NCBI GenBank assembly: GCA_038503035.1
Contig: JAVSML010001165.1
Location: 310,001 to 374,000, forward strand
DNA: 64,000 bases
From: Crocodylus rhombifer
Taxonomy: Eukaryota; Chordata; Crocodylia; Crocodylidae
Reading direction: 5' to 3'
In this document: positions 21,226 to 32,499 of the stretch, in pieces
How positions within the stretch are numbered: position 1 is the first letter of the stretch
How the letters are laid out: the number at the start of each line of letters is the position of its first letter
Program-made: the position numbers and the translations under genes
The notes under the pieces: model-generated
Databases searched by the model: none
The model's input: only the letters and a program-made list of their open reading frames with translations
What the model was told of the DNA's origin: nothing

Positions 21226-22165
21226 TTTCATAGTTTGTAGGATCAGAAGGAACCTGAGCAGATCATCAAGTCTGACCCCCTGCCTTGGCAGGAAAAAGTA
21301 CCGGAGTCAAATGACCCCAGCAAGGTATTCGTCTAGCCTTGTCTTAAAGAACCCCAGGGAAGAAGCCAGCACCACTTCGCTTGGAAGTTGGTTCCAGATC
21401 TTAGCCAGCCTGACAGTGAAGTAGTGCCTCCTGATGTCTAGTCTGAATCTACCCTCTGCCAGCTTGTGACCGTTATTTCTGGTCACTCCTGGTGGTGCTC
21501 GGGGGAACAGGGACTCCCCCAGTGCCTGCTGGTCCCCTCTGACTAGTTTGTAACAGGCCACTAGATCCCCCCTCACCCTTCCCTTGTGGAGGCTGAACAG
21601 GTTCAGGTCCCATAGCCTCTCCTCATAAGGCCTGCCCTGCTTCCCCCGATCATGCCAGTGGCCCTCCTCTGGACCCTCTCCATGTTGTCCACATCCCTCT
21701 TGAAGTGCGGCGCCCAGAACTGGACACAGTACTCCAACTGCGACCTGACCAGAGGGGGAGGATCACCTCCTTGGACCTGCTTGAGATGTATCTGTGGATG
21801 CATGACAAGGTACGGTTGGCCTTCCTGACTGCATCCCCACACTGCCGGCCCATGTCCATCTTGGAATCAATAGTGATTCCAAGATCCTTTTCTGCCTCTG
21901 CACTGACGAGAAGGGAGTTCCCCAGCCTGTAGGTATGCCGCTGGTTCTTCCTCCCCAGGTGTATCACCTTGCACTTGTCAGTGTTGAAACCCATACTGTT
22001 CTCATCCACCCACCCCTGTAACCTGTCTAGATCTGATTGCAGCCTATTCCTCCCTTCTAGCGTGCCCACATCCCCCCACATCTTGGTGACATCAGCAAAT
22101 TTGAACAGGGTGCTTTTTACCCCTTTGTCCAAGTCACTGATGAAGATGTTGAACAGTGCGGGCCT
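21226..22165 (-). mobile_element. CR1 LINE number 4, antisense, decayed
   Basis: The 3' end is at 21226 (complement of 'agtttcatagtttgtagg'), and the element runs to about 22165, where it is 5'-truncated inside the RT. The minus-strand translation matches the RT C-terminal half, but a frameshift near 21770 breaks it. The catalytic motif reads FADV instead of FADD (codon at 22088-22090). Confidence 0.85.
21650..22132 (-). pseudogene. CR1 reverse transcriptase fragment with FADV motif
   Basis: Translation begins 'DKGVKSTLFKFADVTKMWGD' and continues through 'SDLDRLQGWVDENSMGFNTD' before the frame shifts near 21770. The remainder continues in another frame (21603-21842) and then 21307-21576. The second catalytic Asp is Val, which would abolish polymerase activity even without the frameshift. 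Confidence 0.8.
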
Positions 22166-22415
22166 AGTAGCGGTACATCTCTGTATAGTAGTAAGAAGAT
22201 GACCTGCTAGCAGTCAAATATTAAAAAAGTTCAAATAATACTATGATTCACCACTCAAGCAGGTGTAAGCTAAAGCAAAATGCGACAAACTACCCTAACA
22301 TGTCTTTCTTTGGTAAATGTATGTATTAGTATGTGATACAAGACAAAGACAAAGAAAAAGTTTTGAACAAATTCTTTAATTAATGTCTTTGGACATTTCA
22401 GTAGTTCATTAGTAC
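22166..22415. other. Dead-copy intron between exon 8 and 7 relics, AT-rich remainder
   Basis: AT-rich sequence after the CR1, probably the last original intron sequence before the exon 7 relic. Nothing else is recognised. Confidence 0.4.
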
Positions 22416-22487
22416 CTGCTGCCAATGTAATTTATCTTGCACAAATATTCTTGGAGGAAAACACTGCATACACATTGTGGTTGAGCA
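22416..22487 (-). pseudogene. Relic of lipase exon 7 (unit 1)
   Basis: Aligns over the full 72-bp length with exon 7 of the intact gene (41415-41486), starting at a preserved donor (complement of 'tagtac'). It shares the stretch ending '...acattggc.gcag'. The Ser-Arg and His-Ser-Pro codons of the family are changed, so it is diverged rather than constrained. Confidence 0.7.
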
Positions 22488-22577
22488 CCTTGAGGGCTTT
22501 CACAGGCTTTGAGGGGATCCCACTTTGGAGGAGGAGCAGGGAAAACCTCTCCCAGGAATGATTTTAAGGAGAGAGAT

Positions 22578-23640
22578 TTGTGGTAGGGCACTGTTGGTGC
22601 CTGCCACTTTAAGAGCAGAGCCAAGCAGCCAGGAGGTGCTTGATTGCGATAGCCATTTTAGATCTCTGGCCGCCTATATAAACAGGGCAGTTCACTGCTG
22701 GCAGGCCAGGAAATAACATTGCCTGGCTGTGAGGCTTCATGCAACATCCTGGAGGTAAGGGCAGGAGCTGTAGGGGATGGTTTGGAGGTTCCTGGTCCTG
22801 GGCATAACCTAAAACTGTACCCTGCCAGGAGTGGGTGGCTTGGTGGGCCTCTCAGTGGTGTGGGAGCCCCCAGGAAATGCCAGGCCAGTTATCACCTTGG
22901 TGAAAGGTGGGTAGGGGCACCTTAACCCTAGCCCTCACCTTCGGGTGGGTTATGTAACATCAGTGGTAGTGGGGCTAGGAATGGCTGCAGCCACCTGAGC
23001 CTTGTGGGATACAAGACCCCAAGGAATGAGAGTCAGGGACAGGCATGGCTGTGGCCAGCTGAGCCCTGTGGGGTGGAGGACCCTGAGGAAAGTTAGTTGG
23101 GGCCAGGCATGGCTAAGGCCATCTGAGCCCACTGGGGAAGCCCTGTGATCCCAGTGAGGGGGTGGAAATGAGGACCCTAGTGAGGGGACAGCCCCAGTGA
23201 AGGGGCAGAGATGTGGAGTCCCAGTGAAAGGGGGGAGTGGGAGATGTAGAGCCCCAGTGAGGGGGTGGTGTAGAGCCCTGGTGGGCGGGGGTAACTAGAG
23301 GGCTGGGAGCCCAGTATGTTGGAATGTATAGAGTTGCCCCTGGAAGGGGCCAGGGCAAGCTTAGATCTGGTCAGGTAATTGGCTGGCCACTACCCTGGTG
23401 AGGGTCAGAGGAGAAGCCCAAAAGATGGCATGTCTGCCACCCAAGGCATGAACTAGGTAAAGCCTATGGCCTAAGGGGACTGATCCAAGAGGGAGCAAGG
23501 CAGTATGAGTCTTCGATGCATGAAAACTCCTGTGAGAGGGGGTGGAGTGTGTGAGACCCTAGTGAGAGGAAGGTGGTACGCATATGTATGTGACTGAGGC
23601 CTGACAATGAGGCCAAAGTTTGGTTCAGCTGTAGGCTGGG
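22578..23640 (+). mobile_element. LTR-like repeat with TATA box and internal minisatellite
   Basis: Starts TGTGGTAGGGCACTG...ccactttaagagc, homologous to the start at 6392. A promoter-like 'cgcctatataaacagggc' lies at 22670-22690. Downstream, 22950-23130 has repeats of 'ccaggcatggct...gagccc', and 23130-23300 has units of 'ccccagtgagggg'. The 3' boundary is not clear. No coding capacity is seen. Confidence 0.5.
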
Positions 23641-24039
23641 AACATTGTCATCTGGATGCCATCTGCAATGCTTGGACTGTGGTGTAGGGGAGGATCATCA
23701 TTAGTATACAGATGTCAGAGGATACATCCCTGACTATTCTGTTTGATATGTTAGATCTGTCATCTGTGAATTTGCCTAACCCAATAGTGCTCAACCTGTG
23801 GCTTATGGGCTTAAATTAACACTGTAAGAGCACCTGATGTTTGGCGTTTGGGGTTAAACTTTCAATTCTTTCCTATCAAAGCATGGCAGGAGAGTTCCTG
23901 AATGAGGTGGGGGAAGGACTCCAACCATGGTGGGTAAAAAAGTACTCTTTTTTTTTTTTGAAAACCTGCATTCTGCTAATTTCAGTGGGTTGCCCGTAGC
24001 ACTCGTATTCTGGGACTTGGTGAAAATAGTCGCCTCTTC

Positions 24040-24330
24040 ACTTTGTCTAAACTCTTTATTATTTTGTAGACTTCTATCAAATTCCCATGCAGCTTTCTCT
24101 TCAGACTGAAGAGTCCTAACCTTTTTAGTCTCTCCTCATATGGCACCTACTGATCAACATAGTTGCCATTTTGGGAATCTTTTCCACTGCATCCTTTCTG
24201 ATACCAGAACGGTGCCATGAGTGCACCATGGATTTGTCTAGTGACATGATCATACTTTGTATTTTGTTTTTAGTTCTCTTCTTAATTAAGGGATAAAGCC
24301 CAGCATGTTTTTAGAGAAGTATCTCTAGTG
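24040..24330 (-). mobile_element. Ancient CR1/L3-like fragment
   Basis: The minus strand reads as degenerate 'RLKRLGLFSL.RKLHGNLIEVYK', the C-terminal block of a CR1-clade RT. It is strongly diverged and therefore older than the other CR1 copies here. Confidence 0.5.
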
Positions 24331-24425
24331 ACTCCAAGGTCTCTTTCTTTAGTCTTCCCCTTGAGTAGGAAGAGACTATAAGGCACATGGTAATCTCGTA
24401 CTACCCATGGGTTCCTCTCTGTTGG

Positions 24426-24481
24426 AGGGATACTTTGAATTTTTTTAGCCAACTCTGGATTAGTTGAAAATGCTATGAAAC
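24426..24481 (-). pseudogene. Relic of lipase exon 5 (unit 1)
   Basis: The sequence around 'agccaactctggatta' matches the 5' half of exon 5 at 45957 (complement encodes Phe-Ser-Thr-Asn-Pro-Glu-Leu in the live gene). An acceptor AG is still present at its upstream end. The 3' half of the exon is not recognisable. Confidence 0.65.
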
Positions 24482-24489
24482 CTAAGAAA

Positions 24490-27035
24490 ATAGAATAAAT
24501 GCCCTGGGTTGGGAAAGCACAATTCCATAAATAGAGCTATGAGACAGAAATATAAATATGAAATAAGTAAGCAGCTGTTGGACAATTTATTAAAAATCAT
24601 TGACCATCTTAAAACCCCATTTTCTAAATGTAATCTAAATCCATGTTGTGTCTACACTTTTTATTTAGATACAGGGAGCCATTGTAATTTACAGAGCATG
24701 CTTTCAACTCAGATTTTGCAGAATCAAAATTTCTATTAATTGTACTGAAATTGCTTCTCCAATAAATTTTCCAAGTTCCATATGAAAAGTAGGGATTTTT
24801 TTGCTACTAAGTATCCAAAGGCCATCCAGCTCATCTGGTAGCAACAGTCCTTTTGTACAACCTTCCCAGTACCCTTGAGTTTTACGTGTGGGAACAGAAT
24901 ATTTTCTTAAATGTTAATTTTGCAGATTACAGAAATGCTTCTTTCATATGACAAAAACATTGTTCATGTCTTTATCTTTATGTGCTTTGGTGTTTTTGTT
25001 GATTCAGGAGCTTTTGGCTGACCAAGACATTACCAGGAATCACTACGTGGGAAGAGGCTCTCGTCGATCCCCACAGGACTGCTTGCAGGTTGTCATAAAA
25101 ACAGTGACTTAAATTCACTTTGAGCAAAGGAATGAGCAACTCTCCCCCCCCCCCCAATTTTTATAATTCAGACTCATTAAAGAGTGAATTTTTATAATTC
25201 AGTGCATTAAAGAGTGATTAAAGCAGCTTCAGCATTGCCTATAATGAGGAAACTATATGCTATATTTTATGAGATAAAGCCAGGATCTAATGGGACAGAG
25301 CAGCCAAACCAAATCATGCCTTTGGAAGTGTATGATTTATCATTTGAGTCTTTAGATCCTAAAAAAGGGCCAGATGCAGGAGAAAGTGAAGGAATGACCG
25401 ATCCCAACACACCCTAGCTTTATACCTGTGCTGGAAAAATCCCTGTTGTGGACACAGATTTGCCAAAAGAAGACAGTTTTTTCTCAGCCTAGTACAATAT
25501 ATGCCAACCAAGGGCATTTTTGTATCTCTGGTAATGGGGTTTCCTGACACAGTTAAACTGGCAGAACTATCAGGAGGTCTGGTGACGTAGTGAGGTCCTG
25601 ATTCCATGTAAAGTATCAGTAACAGGACCCTTGCTCCTAAGCAACATTTTTCCTCTTTTTTCCATTATTTTCATTTTGTCAAGTATGAACAGCACAGCAT
25701 AGAACACAAACTAATGCCCACCATTCCTTTGCGAGCAACAAATCATGTATAAACTAGAGTGGTCAGGAATGAGTCAAGGACTCATAAATGAGTTGCCTAG
25801 ACTGCTGGTTCCTGCTGCTGAGTTTTACTGGCTGAGGATCTCCTCAGGCAATCCTTGCAAATAAACCACAGTCTTTAAGCAGCAACCAAATAAGCAAACA
25901 AACCCAAACCATGCTGCCTTGTCCTGGGCACTTGGAAGGAAGCCCTTTGACCCTGGTACCAGCTCAACAGCCTGGCCTCTCCCAGTGGCAAACTTGTTTT
26001 GCTCACAATTTTCCTCCTGCTTGCAAACTGCCTGTAATTTATCAAGATTACATAAAAAAAATCTGACTAAAAAGCCCATCCATGAGTTCTGTAAAAAAGT
26101 TGTTCCAGCCATAAAGACATGAAGGAAAAACAGCTGATGGAACTTCTATGGTTGGGAAAGAAACTGGGCACAGCACTGAAGTCCAGAAAGCACACAGCAG
26201 CAGCACCTGGTGTCCAAGTAGAAGAGTTGCACTCTGAAGAGAGCTCTTCTCAGAGCTTTGTGGCTCGCGGGGGTGCAGGCAGAAGTGTGGCTCCCAGCTG
26301 TAATCAGAACAATTTCTGCAAAGTGTTCTGAGTGATGCTATCCCAGACCAAACAGAAGTTCACTGTTGGTTCCTCTAGCTGCCTGCTGGAAGTGTGCAGC
26401 CAGGTTCCCATAGCAAGGGCCAGGGTCTCTGCCAGTGCTCGCTGTTTTCAGAATGGGACAGGGAAGGCAGCTGAGGGAGCTCATCCTTGGGGTTCCCCAG
26501 CTGGTGCTGAAGGATTGGAGCCGTGCTCTACTCCAAGATGTATTTGTATTGAAGCCCCTCCAATTCACCCACCCCACCCTCTGGCCTGAAAAACCAGACT
26601 GAACTCCCTCTGCTCCCTTTAGCTCTCCAATTCTGAAAACAGCAACAGGCTGGGAGCTCACAGACACAAGTTACAAAAGATCCTACATTTTGAAACATCT
26701 TTATCTGACGTCTCATGTCATATGTTCACCAGATCAGCCACTTTTTAAGCTGTCTGAAGCTGTGTACTTGTATAAACTGCTTTCTGTGGCCAGATCAAGC
26801 AAAAATTGTCACTTTTGTCTGCACCCCCTCATGTGCTGCCTCCTGTCTGCCTATAACACAGCGAGGTGGCAGGTAGACAGACTGGGGTCCTTCTTAGGGA
26901 GGTCCATATTGGGATGGGGGAGTGGGGCTAGTGAGGGTAAGTCTCAGAGGTGGGCAGAGGGGGCAGCATGGCACAGGGTGTTTAACTTAACTTTAGCTTC
27001 TAAAAGAACGATGGAGCTTGGCTTGTTTAACTTAT
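24490..27035. other. Region expected to hold exons 4-1 of the dead copy; none recognised
   Basis: By synteny, exons 4 to 1 of the unit 1 copy should lie here, but I find no match to the Ser-triad exon or the His-Pro exon. It contains AT-rich sequence, a poly-C run at 25143-25155, an orphan exon-like segment at 25008-25088, and GC-richer unassigned sequence at 26120-26650. Confidence 0.4.
25008..25088 (+). other. Orphan exon-like segment, 27 codons
   Basis: A pyrimidine-rich acceptor ('gtttttgttgattcag') precedes an open 81-bp stretch that ends 'gcttgcag' before 'gttgtc'. The conceptual peptide contains 'TRNHYVGRGSRRSPQDC'. It is not lipase and I do not recognise it. The donor is weak. It could be chance or a fragment of an unrelated gene. 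Confidence 0.2.
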
Positions 27036-27290
27036 CAGAACAAAGACTGAGAGGATATATATGTACTATTTATCAAAACATTCATTCAGCCAGACTTCAA
27101 TAACTTGGGAAATTAGTGAAACAAGTTATAAGAAAAACAAATTGTAAGTACTCAGTGGAGAAAAGGTTGATCCCTCATAACTAGCATGGATTTGTTAAGA
27201 ACAAATCATTTCAAATTCCCCGATTAATTTTGCAAGAAGTCTGTGAATTGAGGCAGCAAATGACAATCATTTAACATGATAAATTACATG
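27036..27290 (+). mobile_element. Ancient CR1-like RT fragments
   Basis: Translation gives 'GLFNLSEQRLRGYICTIYQ' near 27020-27080 and, nearby, 'HGFVKNKSFQ'-like sequence near 27190. Both are blocks of CR1-clade reverse transcriptases, in an order that suggests separate fragments. Heavily decayed. Confidence 0.4.
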
Positions 27291-27619
27291 GTCAAACTTA
27301 CCCAGAGAGCTCCAGCCAAGAATCTATTCCATCTATTTGGTGTATTATGCAAATTTGGTAACCAGAGTGCAGTTGTACTCCAGCTACCTTGAGTCCCTGA
27401 AAAACTCTTAATACAAAAGATGGGTGGGTCCTCCTCCTCCTCTCCCTCCTGGTTTCTCTTTTTTGTGGCTCACTCCTAAGGGTCAGATGATGGTGTATTA
27501 AAAAGTACAGCAATAGATCGTCAAGTACTTGAGCTGGGTGGAATAGGATTGCACTAGATATTGTAATCCACTTATGTATGGACTTAAGTGAGACTGAGAT
27601 TGCTGAGCATGTCTCACTC

Positions 27620-28360
27620 ATGTGTTTTATGCTCCTGGACCTGTCCTACTCTCTGCTCTAGCCCTCTGGTTTTCCAGTCCAACACAAGACTACTATCTAT
27701 CTCTGAAACAGCCTTCTGGGTCCCTGACCTTGGTATAGCTGCTCTCCCTTTGCTAATGTTTCTGGGTTCTGGCCACTTTCAGAGCTCTACGTGGGGTGTG
27801 TTCAGGCATCTCTGTGGTCTCCAAACCACCCCATAGCTACCATCCGGTCCTCCATTTTAAAATTAAACAAAGAACAAGTAGAAGCAATCTGCTTCAAACT
27901 AAAATTCACACCCCCCCTCTGGGACATTGCCCAACCACAAGCCGTACTTCCTCCTTAGCACTCTCCTTCCAGCTCTCTATGGTAGCTTGGGTGCCTGTGG
28001 GCCTGTTTCCTGCAGCCTGTCTCTCCAGGAGCTCTTCTTCCTGCAGCATGCAGGACCAAACTACCTGCTTTGGCTCTGACATGGGTTTATATGCCCCAAA
28101 GCATGCCCCCTTCCAGTCATGTGACTTTCCAGTCACCCACAGGGGGTTTCCCTTTTCTTAATAGCCAGCCTGTCCTGCTTGCAACCTTTACCCCGGCTGC
28201 CTGGAATCCTGTCTCTTAGCTGTTGATTGTAGTGCACCTAGCTTCAGAATAGTGACTTCCCAATGGTAGCTGTATCCTTGCTGTTTCTGTTCTGCTTGCC
28301 TTCTACCCGCTGGACTTTGCCCAGCTGCCTTCCCACATAGCAAGCCTGGCTTGCTATACA
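27620..28360 (-). mobile_element. Antisense LTR-like repeat with hairpin start
   Basis: On the minus strand it starts at 28360 with TGTATAGCAAGCC followed by its near-perfect complement GGCTTGCTATG, a hairpin at 28337-28360. A TATA-like 'gcatataaaccc' (minus strand) lies near 28085-28100, about 265 bp downstream. The 3' boundary is approximate. No genes inside. Confidence 0.4.
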
Positions 28361-28419
28361 TTCTCCCCTTGAAAGAACAGAAGCCTTTGGAGGGAGTAAG
28401 ACTCATCCCATCCTATCTA

Positions 28420-28569
28420 TCTGAATATTTTCCAGTGTTGGCCATGAACATCCACAGAGGAAGCCTGAAGAACACATCTTTTTATGATTGCTACCATTTT
28501 CATCCATCCTGTGATCTCCCCATGGGCTGATGTCTTCCAAGCACTAGAATACAAAACCCAATAGCATAT
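28420..28569. repeat. Segmental duplication block A, unit 2 (left part)
   Basis: Aligns with about 740-850 and with 55680-55740; it contains 'ccattttcatccatcctgtg' and 'gctgatgtcttccaa'. It ends at 'agcatat', where the solo LTR-like element begins. Confidence 0.75.
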
Positions 28570-29398
28570 TGTCGCATCCAAAAACCTGGATGAACGGGTA
28601 GGCCACTCCAGCATGCCCATGCACCACATGCATAGCACGTGGCAGCTTCTGAGTCAGCTAGCGCCCCTGGGGAGCCAAGGGGTGAAAAGCAGGCATTCGC
28701 GGGCATGTGCGGAAACAGGGAGAAGCACACATGCGACCATATAAGGAGCGAATGCAGTGTCAGGATGTGATTGGCCAGGGCATAGTATAAAACACCAACA
28801 CGGCAAAAGCTGTGTTGGAAATAGAGAACACGGAACACGAGTAACAAGCGCAGCAGTGGCAGTCGGCCTGATCACCGGAGCAGCTGCTCTCCCCTTCTCC
28901 TGCAGAAGACTTCCTTAAGGCCTTCGTGTAAAATCCATCAGAAATGTTGATTGTGTGGTTTTGTCTGGTAACGTATTAAGTTTGTAGTTAGTTTAAGCTT
29001 TGTAATTTCTGTATTAATTGTTATCAAGAGCGTTATATCTGTCATATTGACGTTAAATGTATCAATCCCAAAGATGAGCCGCTGACCAGGTCTGGGACTA
29101 AGGTTCAACTCAGCCGCCCCAAGACTACTACCAAGTAGTTTTGAAAGCAAGGGAGTTAACCTGAACCTCGTGACCCAGCGGACACTGTGTGTGTTAAAGC
29201 AATTGCAATACTCTCTTTTTCTCTCTTTCCCTTTTCAAACTGTTACTGTATGAACAAGTTTAGCATTTGTGCTTATGTCTAGTTATTGCCTAAATAATAA
29301 TAATAATAATAAGAAAGACCCTCAGAACTCATGACTGGTTCTTTTGCCTGGGCCGAGTGTTATAAGAACCCAGGAGCCATTTTAGCGGCTCTTCCACA
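28570..29398 (+). mobile_element. Solo-LTR-like insertion, 829 bp
   Basis: TGTCGCATCC ... CTTCCACA flanked by catat (28565-28569) and catac (29399-29403), a 5-bp duplication with one later change. Units 1 and 3 are continuous through this point, proving insertion into unit 2. A TATA-like 'agtataaaacacc' lies near 28788, and an (ATA)n tract near 29290 may cover the poly-A signal. No retroviral coding sequence remains. Confidence 0.75.
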
Positions 29399-29953
29399 CA
29401 TACCTCCCTACCAGCAAAATTTACCATGCTGATCCTCTGTCTATGACAGCTTCCACCTTTGTTCTCACCAGTTCAGATGCAATCTCTGTTCAATTTTGGC
29501 CTGTTCATGTCAACATATTTACAACTTGTGGAGCAGGGTCTTGCACATTCTAATACTTAGGTTAAAAATGTGGAGGAAGATAAAAGCCTTCATTCTCTCT
29601 TTTACCTACTTCAAGCAGGCAATCAGCTATTCATAAATATACAGCCATTCTTCTTCTTCTATAAGATACTGGAGCAAAGAAATTATGAACTCACACATAC
29701 TTAGCAATCTGACTTTGTTTCAGTCATCTTAGTCTTCCTTCTGTCTGTAGTTCTCATGCTGACTCCTTAGCTACTGACTCTGAGAAAAACTGTAAAAACC
29801 TGTAAAAGTAATAAGAAATAAGCAATGAGTTATGAACAAGGGGATAAATTTGATTCTTTGCCAGTGTAGGAGACAGTAGCTCAGAAACTCAGTTATGAGG
29901 AAATGTCTTCTTTTTCAGAAGTCACAAAAATAAAAAATACAGGAGATAAACAC
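29399..29953. repeat. Segmental duplication block A, unit 2 (right part)
   Basis: Continues the alignment with 880-1530: 'gctgatcct', 'gttctcaccagttcag', 'ttgtggagca', 'ttcattctct', and 'ctttttcagaag'. It ends at the hAT insertion. Confidence 0.75.
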
Positions 29954-30803
29954 TAGGGCTTTGCAAAGCTTTGGTCCCTGACTCGATTCAGCACAGATTC
30001 AGCCCAATTTGGTAGCTGAATCTCCAAATCTGAACTGAAGCAGGAAACCCTTTAATCTCTCCAAATCAGAACCCTCTGAATCAATTCGGAGAGATTCGGA
30101 AAGATTTGGTGATTCAGACATAGACACAACTTCAAATGTTTTTTCTGCATACCTCAAGGTACCAGGTGGCTCATGAATGCTGCGATGCTGGGGCTCATGG
30201 AGTGTTCCACAGAAGGGGTGGGGGGGGGTGGGGAGGGCCCCCCAGCGCACTTGGCAGCAAACCTGGAAGTGGACCAGAAGCACTTTTGGTCCATTGCTGG
30301 GTCCTCCAGGGAGTATGCTGGGGGCCCCCACCATGCCCACCTGGTTTGGTGACTGGTGCCTCCTCAGTTTGTGGGGGCACCTGGGGTCCCCACACAGCCA
30401 ATCACCTTGCCAGGAGGATGTGGGGTGGGGGATGTGGGTGGGCCCTGCGTGCTCCATGGCAGACCCAGAATTGGACCGGAAGTACTTCTGGTCCACTTCT
30501 GGGCTCACCACTGAGCATGTGGAGGCCCCCCTCCCTCTCCCTCACACTCCTGTGGGATGCTCCATCTGCCCCAGCATTACAGCATTCATGAGCCACACTG
30601 GTACTCTGAGGTATGTAGTAAAACCATTTAAAGCTATGTCTGTGTCCAGATTGCTGATTCTCGGAATCAACATTGAATCTTCAGATTCAGATTCGGCTGA
30701 ATCAAATTGGGGACAGTGATCTGAATCAATGAATCGAATCACTGTCCCTGATTTGGTCCAAATCCAAATATGAATTGAATAGGGCCTGCTTTGCATATCC
30801 CTA
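29954..30803. mobile_element. hAT-type non-autonomous element, 850 bp
   Basis: Ends tagggctttgcaaagc ... gctttgcatatcccta form inverted termini. The 8-bp flank ATAAACAC is duplicated exactly (29946-29953 and 30804-30811), diagnostic of hAT. The paralogous site near 1525 is unoccupied. Subterminal regions are rich in gaattcagattc-type motifs in both orientations. It has no transposase frame. A relative lies at 44560-45242. Confidence 0.85.
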
Positions 30804-30828
30804 ATAAACACAGCATCAACTTTTTTGA

Positions 30829-30865
30829 GGCTTCATATTATCTCTTTTTAAAAAGTTATAGTTTC
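30829..30865 (+). repeat. Direct repeat, left copy
   Basis: The phrase 'gaggcttcatattatctct' preceded by 'acttttttt' occurs here and again at 32497-32540. Unit 1 has one related copy only, near 1555-1580. The two copies bracket about 1.65 kb that unit 1 lacks. Confidence 0.6.
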
Positions 30866-31399
30866 TATCTGTTCCCATTTCTTAAATTCATGGCAAGAAA
30901 TTCATGGCAAGGTGTTCACAGCTGTTACGACTTCATGCACAAAGTGTCAGTTTGATTTCTAAATGCTTCCTATCCAATATAGTTTTACAATCTGATGAGC
31001 AAAAACTGAGTGGAGAATTCTCAAACTTGAGCCAAAAAGAAGAAAAAACACCCAAACAAGCAGAGATTTGCTTGTATATGGATTGTACAAACTAATCTAT
31101 TCCTAGAATTTATTCCCTTCTTAGATATATTCTCTTCTGTGTCTTATATAATCATCTCCTTAACAACAAATTGTGACTTACAGAAGCCTATGGCTTCCAA
31201 TCAAGACTAAATAAGATGCACATACAAACCCTTAAAGATAAGGACAATGGAAGGATCTGTTAGAAGAAAAATCTGGAAAGAAGAAACACAAAGTCATGTC
31301 CCATCTTTGGACTGATAGGATTAGCTTGTAAAAGAATGCTTTCTATGAGTCATTAACAGGTTTGTGAATGTATTCACATTTTATGTGACTATGATGACT

Positions 31400-32164
31400 C
31401 TCTTGGCTGGTGCCTATTTGCTCTAGCTGCTACCATCAGCCCCAGGCCCACTTAATCTGGCCTTGGCTCTTTGGTGGCAGCAGCACAGCTAGGAACTAGG
31501 CTTCACACTCAGGGCTCTGTGTTCCCTTTTGTTCCCCAGCCTTGAATGGCTTAAATCCCCTCCCTTTCCTCCTCTCAGTACATAACCCCCTTGTCAACAA
31601 GGGGTAAATTTCACCAGGTGGTTTAGGGCATCTGCAATGGGAAACAGAAATGGAAACAAAAAATGTAAGCCACCACTCCAAACTAAGAATACTGCCCCTC
31701 CTGGCGCTCGCAAACCAACCCACTGGAAACTGAAATCCTTTATCCCTTCTGGGTCCTGAGGCTGGAGAAAAGGAGGAAGCAAAATAAAAAATGCCCTTTT
31801 GGTCCTTATTCCCCAGGGACTCCCTTGTTGCTTCAGGGCACCACTGTGGCCTGCCTAGGAGTCCTGCTTCTTTCCCAGGCAGGGCTAGAATGCCCCTGCA
31901 GCCTTGGGGCAAGCCTCTTTACTCTGAGCCCTTCCTCTTCTGTTCAGCCTTGCCTATTGCCTGGCCCAAGCATGGGGGTTGTTTATTAGCCTCAGTCCTG
32001 CCAGTTGCCTGCCCTTTGGCTGCATCCACTCCCCAGGGCAGAGCAAGTGGCTGTTGCAGCAGCCTTTGCCTCCCGCCACAAAGGCCATGCTTTTAAAAGG
32101 CCCTTCCCAGTCCTACTGGTCCCATAGCCTTCCCACAGTAACAGGGCAAGGGTTCCCTGTTACA
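31400..32164 (-). mobile_element. Antisense LTR-like repeat with hairpin start
   Basis: On the minus strand it starts at 32164 with TGTAACAGGG, then CCCTGTTACTG about 10 bp later, forming a hairpin. The same arrangement opens the element at 62801. It is absent from unit 1. The 3' boundary near 31400 is approximate. No coding capacity is recognised. Confidence 0.5.
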
Positions 32165-32499
32165 GTGCCATACTGAATTTAACATTCTGAGTGATTTCAG
32201 TTGGGTAGGATCTATAATATTTATAGCACAATGTGGCTAATTTCCATATCTCTTCTATATAGGTGGATGAAGATAATAAGGAAGACCTCCATGTAAAGTA
32301 ACTGGTCATTTATCAATAGGACTATTCACAGAATAGAATATAAATGAACATGAGTAGAGGTGTCAGAATCTGACTCATCTAAACTAATAAAGCCTATCTT
32401 TATGGAGTGATGATATTGTCAACACTCTTGAAACCACCAAAGGTAATTTAAGACATGGTTAGTGGTGTTCTATCAGTTCCTTGCCTCTTAAAACCACAG

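Noticed and set aside
30136..30719. Frames of 150-180 codons on both strands
   Set aside because: They fall inside the hAT element bounded by ATAAACAC and have no transposase motifs.
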